From JAEVLT01 sp050496765 (GTDB lineage Bacteria; Bacillota; Bacilli; Bacillales; Cytobacillaceae): a stretch of DNA of 64,000 nucleotides. Under the pieces are notes generated by a model. The model searched no databases and was not told the origin of the DNA. It saw nothing but the letters and a program-made list of their open reading frames with translations. The position numbers and the translations under genes are program-made. Below are positions 32,522-41,879 of the stretch, piece by piece; the stretch's first letter is position 1, and each line of letters starts with the position of its first letter. Location of the stretch: assembly GCF_050496765.1 (NCBI RefSeq), contig NZ_JBNWEO010000018.1, positions 310,001-374,000 of the forward strand. The letters are read 5' to 3'.

Positions 32522-33445
32522 TTGGAATCCATTCTGTCTATTTTACCTAAAACAATTGCCGAACAAATAAAGCAAATTCCTCCTTTTTTACAAGATGAAA
32601 TAGAAGAAATACGAATCCGTATGAATCGGCCGATTGAAATTGCCGTTAACGGGAAGCCTAGATATTTATCATATGTGATTCAACCTGAAGATGCCTTTCA
32701 TTTAATGAACAAAATCAGCCATTTTTCCATTTACACGCTTGAAGAAGAGCTGAAACGGGGTTATATTACCGTTTCTGGCGGCCACCGAATTGGTCTTGCC
32801 GGAAAAGTGATTTTGGAAAATGGATGTGTAAAGGCAATTCGTGATATTTCTTCTTTTAATATCCGAATTGCACGGGAAAAGATTGGGATTGCAGATGGCA
32901 TTCTTCCCTTTCTTGTAAAAGAGAATTTGATGCATACAATGATTATTGGTCCGCCGCAAACAGGAAAAACAACCCTTTTACGAGATATTGCTAGAAGTCT
33001 CTCGATGGGAGAGGAAAAAAACAGCATACCCGCCCTTAAGGTTGGAATCGTTGATGAGCGTTCCGAAATCGCCGGATGTGTAAATGGCGTTCCCCAATTG
33101 ACCTTTGGTTACCGAATCGATGTATTGGATGCCTGCCCAAAGGCAGAAGGAATGATGATGATGATTCGTTCAATGAGTCCAGATGTGTTGATAGTGGACG
33201 AGATTGGCCGCAAAGAGGATACGGAGGCAATCTTGGAGGCGGTGCATGCAGGAATTAAACTAATTATCACGATTCATGGAAATAGCCTTAACGATATCCG
33301 TAAGCGCCCATCTGTAAAGGAAATTCTGGATCAGGAGATTTTCCAGCGTTTCGTTGTTTTGACGCGCAAAAAAGGCCCGGGAACGATTGCCGATATTTTG
33401 GATCATCACGGCAAAGAGTTGTACCCGAAAAGGAGCGTGATTTAA
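32522..33445 (+). CDS. spoIIIAA: Stage III sporulation protein AA (secretion-type ATPase)
   Basis: A 307-aa ATPase with Walker A IIGPPQTGKTTLLRDIARSL and Walker B VLIVDEIGRKEDTEAI. It resembles type II/IV secretion ATPases and powers the SpoIIIA-SpoIIQ channel between mother cell and forespore. TTG start at 32522, RBS GGAGGTGCTCAT. First gene of an eight-gene operon. Confidence 0.96.
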   Translation: MESILSILPKTIAEQIKQIPPFLQDEIEEIRIRMNRPIEIAVNGKPRYLSYVIQPEDAFHLMNKISHFSIYTLEEELKRGYITVSGGHRIGLAGKVILENGCVKAIRDISSFNIRIAREKIGIADGILPFLVKENLMHTMIIGPPQTGKTTLLRDIARSLSMGEEKNSIPALKVGIVDERSEIAGCVNGVPQLTFGYRIDVLDACPKAEGMMMMIRSMSPDVLIVDEIGRKEDTEAILEAVHAGIKLIITIHGNSLNDIRKRPSVKEILDQEIFQRFVVLTRKKGPGTIADILDHHGKELYPKRSVI

Positions 33446-33961
33446 ATGCTGAAGCTGTTGGGCGCTGCATTTATCCTGGCGGCGACGACATGGACAGGGT
33501 TTGAAGCATCAAGGCGGTTTAGCGATCGTCCCAAACAGCTCCGCCTGTTAAAATCGGCCTTGCAATCACTCGAGGCGGAAATAATGTATGGACATACACC
33601 GCTGCATGAAGCTGCCAGAAGGCTCGCAGAACAGCTGCCAAACCCTCTGTCAACCCTTTTTGAGACGTTTTCGAAAAACTTGACTGACACGGAAACAACG
33701 GTGAAAGAAGCCTGGGAAGCAAGCTTAAAAAATGTATGGAAGCTAACAGCATTAAAACAAGGAGAATTTGAAATCATGAAGCAATTTGGAGAAACGCTGG
33801 GGCGCCATGATCGCTTTTCCCAACAAAAACAAATCATTCTCACCCTTACCCATCTGGAAAGGGAGGAAGCGGATGCCCGTGATAAGCAGGCAAAGTATGA
33901 AAAGATGGTAAAAAGCCTTGGCCTTTTGGCAGGCTTGTTATTGGTGATTATTTTATTTTAG
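33446..33961 (+). CDS. spoIIIAB: Stage III sporulation protein AB
   Basis: A 171-aa protein with N-terminal and C-terminal hydrophobic segments (LGAAFILAATTWTGFEASR and LGLLAGLLLVIILF) around a helical domain like that of GspF. ATG directly abuts the spoIIIAA stop codon. Part of the mother-cell membrane complex. Confidence 0.95.
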   Translation: MLKLLGAAFILAATTWTGFEASRRFSDRPKQLRLLKSALQSLEAEIMYGHTPLHEAARRLAEQLPNPLSTLFETFSKNLTDTETTVKEAWEASLKNVWKLTALKQGEFEIMKQFGETLGRHDRFSQQKQIILTLTHLEREEADARDKQAKYEKMVKSLGLLAGLLLVIILF

Positions 33962-33972
33962 GGGGAAAAGCA

Positions 33973-34176
33973 ATGGGTTTGGATGTCGATATTATCTTTA
34001 AAATTGCCGGAGTCGGGATTGTCGTTGCCTTTTTGCATACGGTTCTTGATCAAGTAGGTAAAAAAGAGTATGCCCAGTGGGTGACCTTGTTCGGCTTCAT
34101 TTATATTTTGTTTCAAGTTGCTACCATTGTAGATGATCTTTTTCAGAAAATAAAATCTGTTTTTTTATTTCAATAG
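33973..34176 (+). CDS. spoIIIAC: Stage III sporulation protein AC
   Basis: A 67-aa protein with two membrane helices, starting MGLDVDIIFKIAGVGIVVAF. The length and sequence are typical of SpoIIIAC. RBS AGGGGGAAAAGCA. Confidence 0.95.
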   Translation: MGLDVDIIFKIAGVGIVVAFLHTVLDQVGKKEYAQWVTLFGFIYILFQVATIVDDLFQKIKSVFLFQ

Positions 34177-34186
34177 AAAGGGGGGC

Positions 34187-34582
34187 TTGGCGATTGAAAT
34201 CATCAAAATAGTCGGATTGGCTCTTATAGCCACCTTTCTTGCTCTCATTCTTAAAGAACAAAAACCTAATTTTGCTTTCTTGTTAATTGTATTTGTCGGC
34301 TGTGTCATCTTTCTGTTTCTCGTTGATAAAATTTCGGAGATTATCAATATGATTGAGAAACTGGCTACAGACGCCAAAGTAAACATGGTGTACGTAGAAA
34401 CCATTTTAAAAATTATCGGGATTGCCTATATTGCGGAATTTGCTGCGCAAATAACTAAAGATGCCGGGCAGGGAGCAATTGCTTCCAAAATAGAGCTTGC
34501 AGGGAAAATTATTATTCTTGCAATGGCGATTCCAATTTTAACAGTCCTAATTGAAACGATTATGAAACTGATTCCAAGCTAA
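34187..34582 (+). CDS. spoIIIAD: Stage III sporulation protein AD
   Basis: A 131-aa membrane protein related to SpoIIIAC, with the conserved block NMVYVETILKIIGIAYIAEF and AGQGAIASKIELAGK. TTG at 34187 gives the family start M-x-IEIIKIVG, although GGGGGG is only a few bases upstream. Confidence 0.94.
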   Translation: MAIEIIKIVGLALIATFLALILKEQKPNFAFLLIVFVGCVIFLFLVDKISEIINMIEKLATDAKVNMVYVETILKIIGIAYIAEFAAQITKDAGQGAIASKIELAGKIIILAMAIPILTVLIETIMKLIPS

Positions 34583-34610
34583 TCTAGTTCAAATGAGGTG
34601 AAGCACCAGA

Positions 34611-35810
34611 ATGAGGCAGAAGCTACGGTTTATACCAATGATTGTTCTAATGTTGCTTTTTTTATTTGATCTAAATGTCCAAGCTTCCGGAGATACACAA
34701 AATGCTTCAACTCCTCTTTCACCGACGGAATTGGTCGATAACCAGCTGAAAACGATGGATTTAACGGATTTAAAAAAATACTGGGAAGATGTCACAAGCA
34801 AGTATGGCGGTTTTCTTCCTGAAAGCCAAAAAGGAAGTCTTTATGATTTTCTCAAAGGAGAGAAAAAGTTTTCCTTTCAGCAATGGTCACAGGCGTTATT
34901 GAAATTTGCCTTTCAGGAATTTATTGCAAACGGCAAACTTCTTGGGTCATTGATCATGCTGACGATTTTCAGCCTGTTTCTGCAGTCATTGCAAAATGCC
35001 TTTGAAAAAAGTACAGTCAGCAAAGTGGCCTATGCAATCGTTTTTATGGTGCTCGTGATTCTAGCACTCAACAGTTTCCATGTCGCCATTACCTATGCAA
35101 ATGAAACGATTGGAACGATGATTTCGTTCGTACTTGCGCTTATTCCATTACTGCTTGCCATCATGGCTGCCTCTGGAGGAGTGGTATCCGCTGCCTTTTT
35201 TCATCCGGTCATTTTATTTTTAATGAATACAAGCGGTGTCTTGATGCAGTATGTGATTTTGCCGCTGCTCTTTCTTGCCGCATTATTAAGCATTGTTAGT
35301 ACCTTATCTGAAAATTATAAAGTAACCCAGCTCGCCCAACTGTTACGCAATTGGAGCATCGGGCTGATGGGACTTTTCTTGACGGTATTTCTTGGTGTTA
35401 TTTCTGTACAAGGGGCTTCAACCGCTGTTGCAGATGGGGTGACGATTCGAACAGCAAAATTTGTTACCGGGAATTTTATTCCGGTTATTGGCCGAATGTT
35501 TACAGATGCAACCGATACGGTTGTAAGCGCATCGGCTCTTTTGAAAAATACAATCGGGATTGCAGGGGTGGCTATTTTGCTGATCATTGTTGCCTTCCCG
35601 GCAATCAAAATTTTAATGATTGCGTTCATTTATAAATTTGTCGCAGCCATTTTGCAGCCACTTGGCGGCGGTTCGATCATTTCCTGCCTCGATATTATTT
35701 CGAAAAGTGTTATTTATGTTTTTGCCGCACTTGGCATTGTATCTCTCATGTTTTTTTTAACTATTACTGTCATTGTTGCCGCAGGGAATTTAACGATCAT
35801 GATGAGGTAG
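34611..35810 (+). CDS. spoIIIAE: Stage III sporulation protein AE
   Basis: A 399-aa polytopic membrane protein with a signal sequence (RFIPMIVLMLLFLFDLNVQA), a short extracellular region and about seven membrane helices. Conserved core FVTGNFIPVIGRMFTDATDT. Member of the forespore feeding-tube complex. RBS GAGGTGAAGCACCAG. Confidence 0.95.
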   Translation: MRQKLRFIPMIVLMLLFLFDLNVQASGDTQNASTPLSPTELVDNQLKTMDLTDLKKYWEDVTSKYGGFLPESQKGSLYDFLKGEKKFSFQQWSQALLKFAFQEFIANGKLLGSLIMLTIFSLFLQSLQNAFEKSTVSKVAYAIVFMVLVILALNSFHVAITYANETIGTMISFVLALIPLLLAIMAASGGVVSAAFFHPVILFLMNTSGVLMQYVILPLLFLAALLSIVSTLSENYKVTQLAQLLRNWSIGLMGLFLTVFLGVISVQGASTAVADGVTIRTAKFVTGNFIPVIGRMFTDATDTVVSASALLKNTIGIAGVAILLIIVAFPAIKILMIAFIYKFVAAILQPLGGGSIISCLDIISKSVIYVFAALGIVSLMFFLTITVIVAAGNLTIMMR

Positions 35811-35819
35811 GGGATAGGG

Positions 35820-36449
35820 ATGTCCTTTTTAATCGAATGGGTAACCAATATTATTTTGTTTATATTGCTGGCCACCGTTATTGATATGCTTCTGCCCAAT
35901 TCAAGTCTGCAGAAATATGTAAAGATGGTTGTCGGCCTGCTATTGATTGCGATTATTTTAGCGCCAATTCTCAAATTAATTTCATCTGACTTTGAAACGG
36001 CTCTTTCATCTTTTCCTTCATATCAAAATCAAAGTGATAAAAATATAAAAAATGATATTGAATTGAAGAAAAAAGAAATACAAGCTGGGGAGCGTGCATA
36101 TATTTTAGAACAAATGGCTGTCCAACTAAAAAAGGATGTCGCAGAGGAGTTGATGAAACAATACGGATTGGAAATAACGAAGATTAACCTAATTCCTGAT
36201 GAAAACAGTCAAAAAACATTTCCGGAAAACCTTCAGAAGGTTTCGGTTCTATTAAAACAACCAGACAGCAAAGTGAACGCGGTTGAAGCAGTAGCACCCG
36301 TCATCATCAACACGAATAAACCTCTTTCATCAACAGATCAAACAGAGGATTCAAAACAAATTGCCGCATTTCTTTCGAATAAATGGAAAGTGAAGGAAAC
36401 AACAATTGAAGTTTTGATCGAAGGGGGGAAAAATAAGCAGAATGGATGA
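35820..36449 (+). CDS. spoIIIAF: Stage III sporulation protein AF
   Basis: A 209-aa protein with two N-terminal membrane helices (WVTNIILFILLATVIDMLLP and MVVGLLLIAIILAPILKL) and a soluble domain of ~140 residues with a ring-building-motif-like fold, as reported for SpoIIIAF. Overlaps spoIIIAG by 8 nt. Confidence 0.93.
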   Translation: MSFLIEWVTNIILFILLATVIDMLLPNSSLQKYVKMVVGLLLIAIILAPILKLISSDFETALSSFPSYQNQSDKNIKNDIELKKKEIQAGERAYILEQMAVQLKKDVAEELMKQYGLEITKINLIPDENSQKTFPENLQKVSVLLKQPDSKVNAVEAVAPVIINTNKPLSSTDQTEDSKQIAAFLSNKWKVKETTIEVLIEGGKNKQNG

Positions 36450-37092
36450 TCAACAAGGACCATTTTCAAAGATTAAAAAGTGGCTTTCCAACCCGGAAAA
36501 ACCGAATAAAAAATCAGGAAAATACCAATATATGATTCTTGTTTTACTGATTGGCGCGGCTTTTATGCTGGCAAGCAATATTCTTTTTAAAAAACAGGCG
36601 GCAGCACCTGCTCTCCCAGCAGCTAAAACGACTTCTGCTAGTCCGAGTGATGTTCCGGCGTTTGGCATTAGCAAAAATTCAGGCGATAAATCCATTGCCG
36701 ATTATGAGCATGAATATGAGACGCAAATGAAAGATGCACTTGATGAAATGCTAGGCGTAAAGGATGTCAAAGTGGTTGTAACGATTGATTCAACGGAAGC
36801 CAAAGTCTATGAAAAGGATCGGGTATCCAAAAATCAAACAACGGTTGAGACAGACCCGCAAGGAGGACAGCGGAAAGTTGAAGATCAATCGGTTGACGAA
36901 AAGGTTGTCATTATCCGCAATGGTGATAAGGAAGTGCCAATTGTTGTACAAACGAAAAAGCCAAAAATCCGCGGTGTGCTTGTTGTCGCCCGGGGAGCAG
37001 AAAACATTCAAGTGAAAAAGTCGATTGTTGACGCAGTTACGAGAGCACTAGACGTTCCAAGTTTTCGCGTTGCGGTAGTGCCTAAAAATTAA
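36442..37092 (+). CDS. spoIIIAG: Stage III sporulation protein AG
   Basis: A 216-aa protein with one membrane helix (YMILVLLIGAAFMLASNILF) and an extracellular domain that forms a large ring in the intermembrane space. The ring-building region spans residues ~90-215 (LDEMLGVKDVKVVVTID, then KPKIRGVLVVARGAENIQVK). Translationally coupled to spoIIIAF. Confidence 0.95.
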   Translation: MDDQQGPFSKIKKWLSNPEKPNKKSGKYQYMILVLLIGAAFMLASNILFKKQAAAPALPAAKTTSASPSDVPAFGISKNSGDKSIADYEHEYETQMKDALDEMLGVKDVKVVVTIDSTEAKVYEKDRVSKNQTTVETDPQGGQRKVEDQSVDEKVVIIRNGDKEVPIVVQTKKPKIRGVLVVARGAENIQVKKSIVDAVTRALDVPSFRVAVVPKN

Positions 37093-37108
37093 AAGGGGGA
37101 ATTTGTCC

Positions 37109-37675
37109 ATGCTATTGAAAAAACAAACGGTTTGGTTATTAACGATGCTTAGTCTTGTAGTGGTCTTGTCAGTCTATTATATTACAACACCACCGCAAAA
37201 AGGAAATGACCTCGCTTCTGTGGAACAAAAAGCGAAGAAGCAATTGGATCAAAGTAAGGCAGCCACAAGCAAAATTCAGGATAAGAGCGGCAAAACAGTC
37301 GTTTCCACGGTATCTGGCGATGATGCGTTTACTGCACTAAGGATGCAGCTTGATGACCAGCGCAGCCAAATGAAAGAAGAACTGCAGGCAGAAGTTGCCT
37401 CAACCGACCTTTCTGCTGATAAACGCAGTGCAGCGATTGATCAAATGAAAAAACTGGATGAAACAGCAAAAAAAGAAGAGGTTCTAGAAACATTAATTAA
37501 AACAATGGGTTATGAGGATGCGCTTGTTCGTGCTGATGGCGAAAATGTCAAAATCATTGTTAAATCCCAGAAAAAGCATACAGCTGCCCAAGCAAACGAC
37601 ATTATCCAACTAGCTAAAAAGGAAATTGGCGAAACCAATTACGTAGCAGTAGAATTTCAACCAGCAAAACAATAA
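37109..37675 (+). CDS. spoIIIAH: Stage III sporulation protein AH
   Basis: A 188-aa protein with an N-terminal anchor (QTVWLLTMLSLVVVLSVYYI) and a YscJ/FliF-like C-terminal domain (about residues 95-188) that binds SpoIIQ across the septal space. ATG 37109 with GGGGG nine bases upstream; TTG 37103 is an alternative. Last gene of the operon. Confidence 0.94.
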   Translation: MLLKKQTVWLLTMLSLVVVLSVYYITTPPQKGNDLASVEQKAKKQLDQSKAATSKIQDKSGKTVVSTVSGDDAFTALRMQLDDQRSQMKEELQAEVASTDLSADKRSAAIDQMKKLDETAKKEEVLETLIKTMGYEDALVRADGENVKIIVKSQKKHTAAQANDIIQLAKKEIGETNYVAVEFQPAKQ

Positions 37676-37680
37676 GAGCT

Positions 37681-37720
37681 AACAGAAAAAGAAAGCCAAT
37701 TCGGCTTTCTTTTTCTGTTT
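37681..37720 (+). terminator. Terminator of the spoIIIA operon
   Basis: AACAGAAAAAGAAAGCC and GGCTTTCTTTTTCTGTT: a 17-bp perfect stem with a 5-nt loop. Confidence 0.92.
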
Positions 37721-37814
37721 AAATTTCACTTGGAAGTTCACATTTTCTCAGAAAAATATTAAGATGAAGGAGTGTAGGCAAATGTTTTTTGGAGCATAGC
37801 ATAAAAGAACAGGA

Positions 37815-37844
37815 TTGAACTTTTGTTAAGAATTATCGTATAGT
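37815..37844 (+). promoter_or_regulatory. Candidate sigma-A promoter of accBC
   Basis: TTGAAC (37815-37820), an 18-bp spacer and TATAGT (37839-37844), about 45 bp before the accB start. Confidence 0.55.
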
Positions 37845-37888
37845 ATTAATAGCTAGTAATAAGCATAGTGGACAAGGGGTGTAACGAA

Positions 37889-38401
37889 ATGTTAAAAGTT
37901 CAAGAAATTCGCGAATTAATAAAACTCGTAGACCAATCGAGTATTGACGAGTTTGTTTATGAACATGAAGGTTCGAAGGTAAAAATGAAGAAGAATGGAC
38001 CTGTAACGGTCACAGCTGCACAACCAGTTGTACAAGCAGTCGAAAGCAGCCCGGTTCATGTTGCCCAACAGGCTCCTGTCCAGCAAGCATCTACAGCGGT
38101 GGCGCAGGAAACGGCCCAGGTTCCAAAAACAGAAACTGCTAACCAAGCCGATACGGATAACCTACATAAAATTACTTCACCAATGGTCGGCACTTTTTAC
38201 GCATCACCGTCACCTGATGCTGACGCATATGTGAAGCCAGGCTCCAAAGTTACCAAGGATTCCATTGTTTGCATCGTTGAAGCAATGAAATTATTCAATG
38301 AAATTGAAGCCGAAGTAGACGGGGAAATCGTTGAAGTTTTAGTGAAAAATGGACAATTAGTTGAATACGGGCAGCCGTTATTTTTAGTCAAGCCTGAATA
38401 A
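37889..38401 (+). CDS. accB: Biotin carboxyl carrier protein of acetyl-CoA carboxylase
   Basis: A 170-aa BCCP: helical N terminus (MLKVQEIRELIKLVDQSSID), an Ala/Gln/Val-rich linker (~40-90), and a biotinyl domain with the target Lys in IVEAMKLFNEIEAEVDGE. Carries CO2 for malonyl-CoA synthesis. ATG 37889 with AAGGGGTG upstream; the frame extends further up without an RBS. Confidence 0.96.
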   Translation: MLKVQEIRELIKLVDQSSIDEFVYEHEGSKVKMKKNGPVTVTAAQPVVQAVESSPVHVAQQAPVQQASTAVAQETAQVPKTETANQADTDNLHKITSPMVGTFYASPSPDADAYVKPGSKVTKDSIVCIVEAMKLFNEIEAEVDGEIVEVLVKNGQLVEYGQPLFLVKPE

Positions 38402-38413
38402 GGAGCGTAGCAG

Positions 38414-39766
38414 ATGATCAAAAAACTGTTAATCGCCAATAGAGGCGAGATTGCTGTCAGAGTGATTCGCGCCTGCCGAGAAATGGGCATTGAAACTGTA
38501 GCTGTATTTTCCGAGGCAGACCGTGAAGCATTGCATGTTCAGCTGGCTGATGAAGCTTTTTGCATCGGCCCCACGCCATCAAAGGAAAGTTATTTAAATT
38601 TCACGAATATTATAAGTGTGGCCACCTTAACAGGATGTGACGCAATCCATCCGGGTTATGGATTTCTCGCGGAAAATGCCGACTTTGCAGAACTGTGCCG
38701 CGAATGCAATATAACCTTCGTTGGACCTAGTCCGGAAGCCATTACAAAAATGGGCACAAAAGATATCGCGCGCGAAACGATGCGTGCGGCAGGTGTGCCA
38801 ATTGTTCCCGGCTCAACCGGCATTATTCAAACGATTGATGAAGCGATCGAACTTGCAAATAAAATCGGTTATCCTGTTATTATTAAGGCAACAGCTGGCG
38901 GCGGCGGAAAAGGAATCCGCGTGGCTAAAAACGAACAGGAATTAGTGAAAGGAATCAATATTACCCAGCAGGAAGCTGCAACGGCATTTGGCAATCCGGG
39001 CGTCTATATCGAAAAGTATATTGAAGATTTCCGGCATGTTGAAATCCAAGTGCTGGCAGACTCATACGGCAATACCATTCATTTAGGTGAGAGAGATTGT
39101 TCTATTCAGCGGAGGCTGCAAAAGCTTCTTGAAGAATCGCCGTCTCCTGCTTTGGATGGTGAGATTCGGGAAGAAATGGGGAATGCAGCGGTAAAAGCGG
39201 CCAAAGCGGTTGATTATACAGGCGCTGGCACGGTAGAATTTATATATGACTACCGCAATCGAAAATTCTACTTCATGGAAATGAATACAAGGATCCAGGT
39301 TGAACATCCTGTTACAGAAATGGTAACAGGAACCGACTTAATCAAGGAGCAAATTCGCGTTGCTTCCGGCGAAAAATTAACCCTAAGCCAAAAGGATGTT
39401 ATATTTAATGGCTGGGCGATTGAGTGCCGGATCAATGCTGAAAACCCGGAAAAGAACTTTATGCCATCAGCCGGAAAAATTAAAATGTATTTGCCGCCGG
39501 GCGGACTGGGGGTTCGGATTGATTCTGCTGCATATCCGGGTTACACGATCCCGCCTTACTATGATTCGATGATTGCGAAAGTCATTGCGTATGGAAGCAG
39601 CCGGGATGAAGCCATTTCGAGAATGAAGCGGGCTTTAAGCGAATTCGTTATAGAGGGCATTCATACGACCATCCCATTTCATTTAAAACTGCTTGAGCAT
39701 GAAAAGTTTGTAGAGGGACAATTTAATACGAAGTTTCTTGAACTGCATGATGTGATGAAATCTTAG
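38414..39766 (+). CDS. accC: Biotin carboxylase of acetyl-CoA carboxylase
   Basis: A 450-aa ATP-grasp enzyme: MIKKLLIANRGEIAVRVIRA, ATP loop KATAGGGGKGIRV, and EMNTRIQVEHPVTEMVTG with the catalytic Arg/Glu. It carboxylates the biotin of AccB. RBS AAGGAGCGTAGCAG; 12 nt after accB. Confidence 0.97.
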   Translation: MIKKLLIANRGEIAVRVIRACREMGIETVAVFSEADREALHVQLADEAFCIGPTPSKESYLNFTNIISVATLTGCDAIHPGYGFLAENADFAELCRECNITFVGPSPEAITKMGTKDIARETMRAAGVPIVPGSTGIIQTIDEAIELANKIGYPVIIKATAGGGGKGIRVAKNEQELVKGINITQQEAATAFGNPGVYIEKYIEDFRHVEIQVLADSYGNTIHLGERDCSIQRRLQKLLEESPSPALDGEIREEMGNAAVKAAKAVDYTGAGTVEFIYDYRNRKFYFMEMNTRIQVEHPVTEMVTGTDLIKEQIRVASGEKLTLSQKDVIFNGWAIECRINAENPEKNFMPSAGKIKMYLPPGGLGVRIDSAAYPGYTIPPYYDSMIAKVIAYGSSRDEAISRMKRALSEFVIEGIHTTIPFHLKLLEHEKFVEGQFNTKFLELHDVMKS

Positions 39767-39788
39767 CGAATAGCTGGAGGTGTTTCGA

Positions 39789-40196
39789 ATGAGCGAAAAC
39801 CAAGTTTTAGAAATGAATCAAGGTAATGATGGAAACGGCAAGGTGGAAATTGCCCCGGAAGTCATTGAAGTGATCGCTGGTATTGCTGCTTCGGAAGTCG
39901 AAGGGGTAGCCGGAATGCGCGGAAATTTTGCTACAGGTGTTGTCGAACGGCTAGGGAAGAAGAATCATGGTAAAGGTGTAAAAGTTGATATTTCAGAGAC
40001 AGGGATAAAGGTAGAAGTTTATTGCGTTGTGAAATTTGGTGTCTCAATCCCGACAGTTGCCCAAAAAATCCAGGACAATATTCGTCAAACACTTCTGAAC
40101 ATGACCGCTCTAGAACCGGAAGAAGTAAATATCCATGTTGTCGGCGTCCAATTTGAAAGCCAAAAGCAGGAGCAGGAAGTCGATCAAGAAATCTAA
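39789..40196 (+). CDS. yqhY: Asp23/Gls24 family envelope stress protein YqhY
   Basis: A 135-aa Asp23-domain protein: GKVEIAPEVIEVIAGIAASE, GVAGMRG and VKFGVSIPTVAQKIQDNIR. In Bacillus yqhY is clustered with accBC, and published work links its loss to disturbed fatty-acid synthesis. ATG 39789 with GGAGGTGTTTCGA. Followed by a terminator. Confidence 0.9.
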   Translation: MSENQVLEMNQGNDGNGKVEIAPEVIEVIAGIAASEVEGVAGMRGNFATGVVERLGKKNHGKGVKVDISETGIKVEVYCVVKFGVSIPTVAQKIQDNIRQTLLNMTALEPEEVNIHVVGVQFESQKQEQEVDQEI

Positions 40197-40199
40197 AAT

Positions 40200-40238
40200 A
40201 AAGAAAACCGAAGGAAACAATCCTTTGGTTTTCTTTTG
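40200..40238 (+). terminator. Terminator after yqhY
   Basis: AAAGAAAACCGAAGG and CCTTTGGTTTTCTTTT arms with a 7-nt loop. Confidence 0.88.
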
Positions 40239-40397
40239 TTTTGCTGCCGGTAAATGAGCTTGGTTGATCTCTGCCCATTTTAACAGAATGGTCAAGTCGA
40301 CAATAAATTTTTGTTTTAAAGAAATTTGTCGAGCAGCAGTGCGATTTCTACTTAGTTATGCTATTATCTTTTTATGTACTAAAGCGGATGTCCTATC

Positions 40398-40434
40398 TTG
40401 TTGGGATTGTGGAGCGGACAAGCTTTTCCAACAA
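40398..40434 (+). other. Inverted repeat in the nusB 5' region
   Basis: TTGTTGG and CCAACAA, 23 nt apart, end 42 nt before the nusB start. No U-tract follows, so it is not a terminator. Possible leader structure, weak evidence. Confidence 0.3.
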
Positions 40435-40476
40435 TGCAATTAAACTATTTCTGAAAACTAAAGGAGTTAGCACAGT

Positions 40477-40869
40477 ATGAAAAGAAGAACAGCGAGAGAA
40501 AAAGCACTGCAGGCTCTTTTCCAAATAGATGTGAGCAGCACGGAGCCTTCATCCGCCATCGAACATGTCCTTGAAGGCGCAGCAACAGACGAGTACCTTA
40601 CAAATATCGTATACGGAGTTGTAAAGCATCAAACAGAGATTGACGGTATAATAAAGGCAAATCTTGAAAAATGGTCTATTGACCGGTTAGCAACAGTTGA
40701 TCGCAATTTGCTGCGCATTGCTGTATATGAATTGAAATTTGCTGATGAAAAGGTTCCGGAAAACGTGGTGCTGGATGAAGCAATTGAAATCGCCAAACGG
40801 TTTGGTGATGAACAATCAAGCAAGTTTGTAAATGGTGTTTTGTCAAAAGTGAAGGACCAACTTTCCTGA
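40477..40869 (+). CDS. nusB: Transcription antitermination factor NusB
   Basis: A 130-aa all-helical RNA-binding protein: MKRRTAREKALQALFQIDVS, then ATVDRNLLRIAVYELKF and VLDEAIEIAKRFG. With NusE (S10) it binds boxA of rRNA transcripts. RBS AAAGGAGTTAGCACAGT. Starts a new operon with folD. Confidence 0.96.
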   Translation: MKRRTAREKALQALFQIDVSSTEPSSAIEHVLEGAATDEYLTNIVYGVVKHQTEIDGIIKANLEKWSIDRLATVDRNLLRIAVYELKFADEKVPENVVLDEAIEIAKRFGDEQSSKFVNGVLSKVKDQLS

Positions 40870-40918
40870 AGACCCATTTGCTTCAAGCATTTTATATTTA
40901 GATAGGGGGATAAAAGAA

Positions 40919-41767
40919 ATGCCAGCTAAAATCATTAACGGATTCGAGATTGCAAAAAGAAAACGAGTGGAAATTGCTTTAGAAGTCGAACAATTGAAAG
41001 AAAAAGGAGTTACCCCTGGATTAGCGGTTATCCTTGTTGGAGACAATCATGCTTCCAGAACATATGTATCCAATAAGCAAAAAGCTTGCCAGGAAGCAGG
41101 CATGTATTCTTTATTAGTGGAATTACCTGAAAGTGTACCTGAAGCAGAGCTGCTCGAAAAAATTCGCATGCTGAACACCGATGATTCGATCCATGGCATC
41201 CTTGTCCAGCTGCCGCTTCCCGGGCATATTGATGAAACAAAAGTGATCGATACCATTGCCCCTGCTAAAGATGTGGATGGCTTTCATCCAATTAACATTG
41301 GTAAAATGATGACAGGGCAAGACGCTTTTTTGCCATGTACTCCATATGGTGTAATGGTGCTGCTAGAGGATAGCGGAATTGACATCCCAGGGAAAAATGT
41401 TGTCATCGTCGGCAGGAGCAATATAGTCGGCAAACCTTCCGGGCAATTGTTTCTAAACAAGGATGCAACGGTTACGTACTGCCATTCGAAAACAAAAAAC
41501 CTTAAGGAACATACGAGCAAGGCTGATATTCTTGTGGCTGCCGTGGGCAAGGCGAATTTTATTACGGCAGAGCATGTAAAAGATGGTGCCGTTGTGATTG
41601 ATGTCGGAATTAACCGCAACGAAGCCGGAAAGCTTTGCGGTGATGTGGCATTTGACGAGGTTGCAGAAAAAGCAGGCTATATTACCCCTGTTCCTAAAGG
41701 TGTCGGCCCAATGACGATAACCATGCTGCTAGCCAATACGTTAAAAGCTGCTAAATCTGGTAAATAA
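40919..41767 (+). CDS. folD: Bifunctional methylenetetrahydrofolate dehydrogenase/cyclohydrolase
   Basis: A 282-aa protein. Catalytic Tyr-x3-Lys in TYVSNKQKAC, Rossmann motif VVIVGRSNIVGKPSGQL, C-terminal PVPKGVGPMTITMLLANT. It interconverts methylene- and formyl-THF, directly using the methylene-THF made by GcvT. RBS AGGGGGATAAAAGAA. Confidence 0.97.
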   Translation: MPAKIINGFEIAKRKRVEIALEVEQLKEKGVTPGLAVILVGDNHASRTYVSNKQKACQEAGMYSLLVELPESVPEAELLEKIRMLNTDDSIHGILVQLPLPGHIDETKVIDTIAPAKDVDGFHPINIGKMMTGQDAFLPCTPYGVMVLLEDSGIDIPGKNVVIVGRSNIVGKPSGQLFLNKDATVTYCHSKTKNLKEHTSKADILVAAVGKANFITAEHVKDGAVVIDVGINRNEAGKLCGDVAFDEVAEKAGYITPVPKGVGPMTITMLLANTLKAAKSGK

Positions 41768-41792
41768 CCAAAAAGGTAGGCGGGCACGAGCG

Positions 41793-41839
41793 ATAGATTC
41801 GTGATGCAGGGCAAGCAGCTGATCACTTCACGAGTCTAT
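41793..41839 (+). other. Long hairpin in the folD-xseA gap
   Basis: ATAGATTCGTGA pairs with TCACGAGTCTAT over 12 bp (one T-G) around a 23-nt loop. There is no T-run after it. It ends 40 nt before the xseA start. It could stabilise or process the mRNA or affect xseA translation; no known RNA family recognised. Confidence 0.5.
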
Positions 41840-41879
41840 TGGATTGAACAAACAAGTCAGCATGAAAGAGGAGCAGTTT

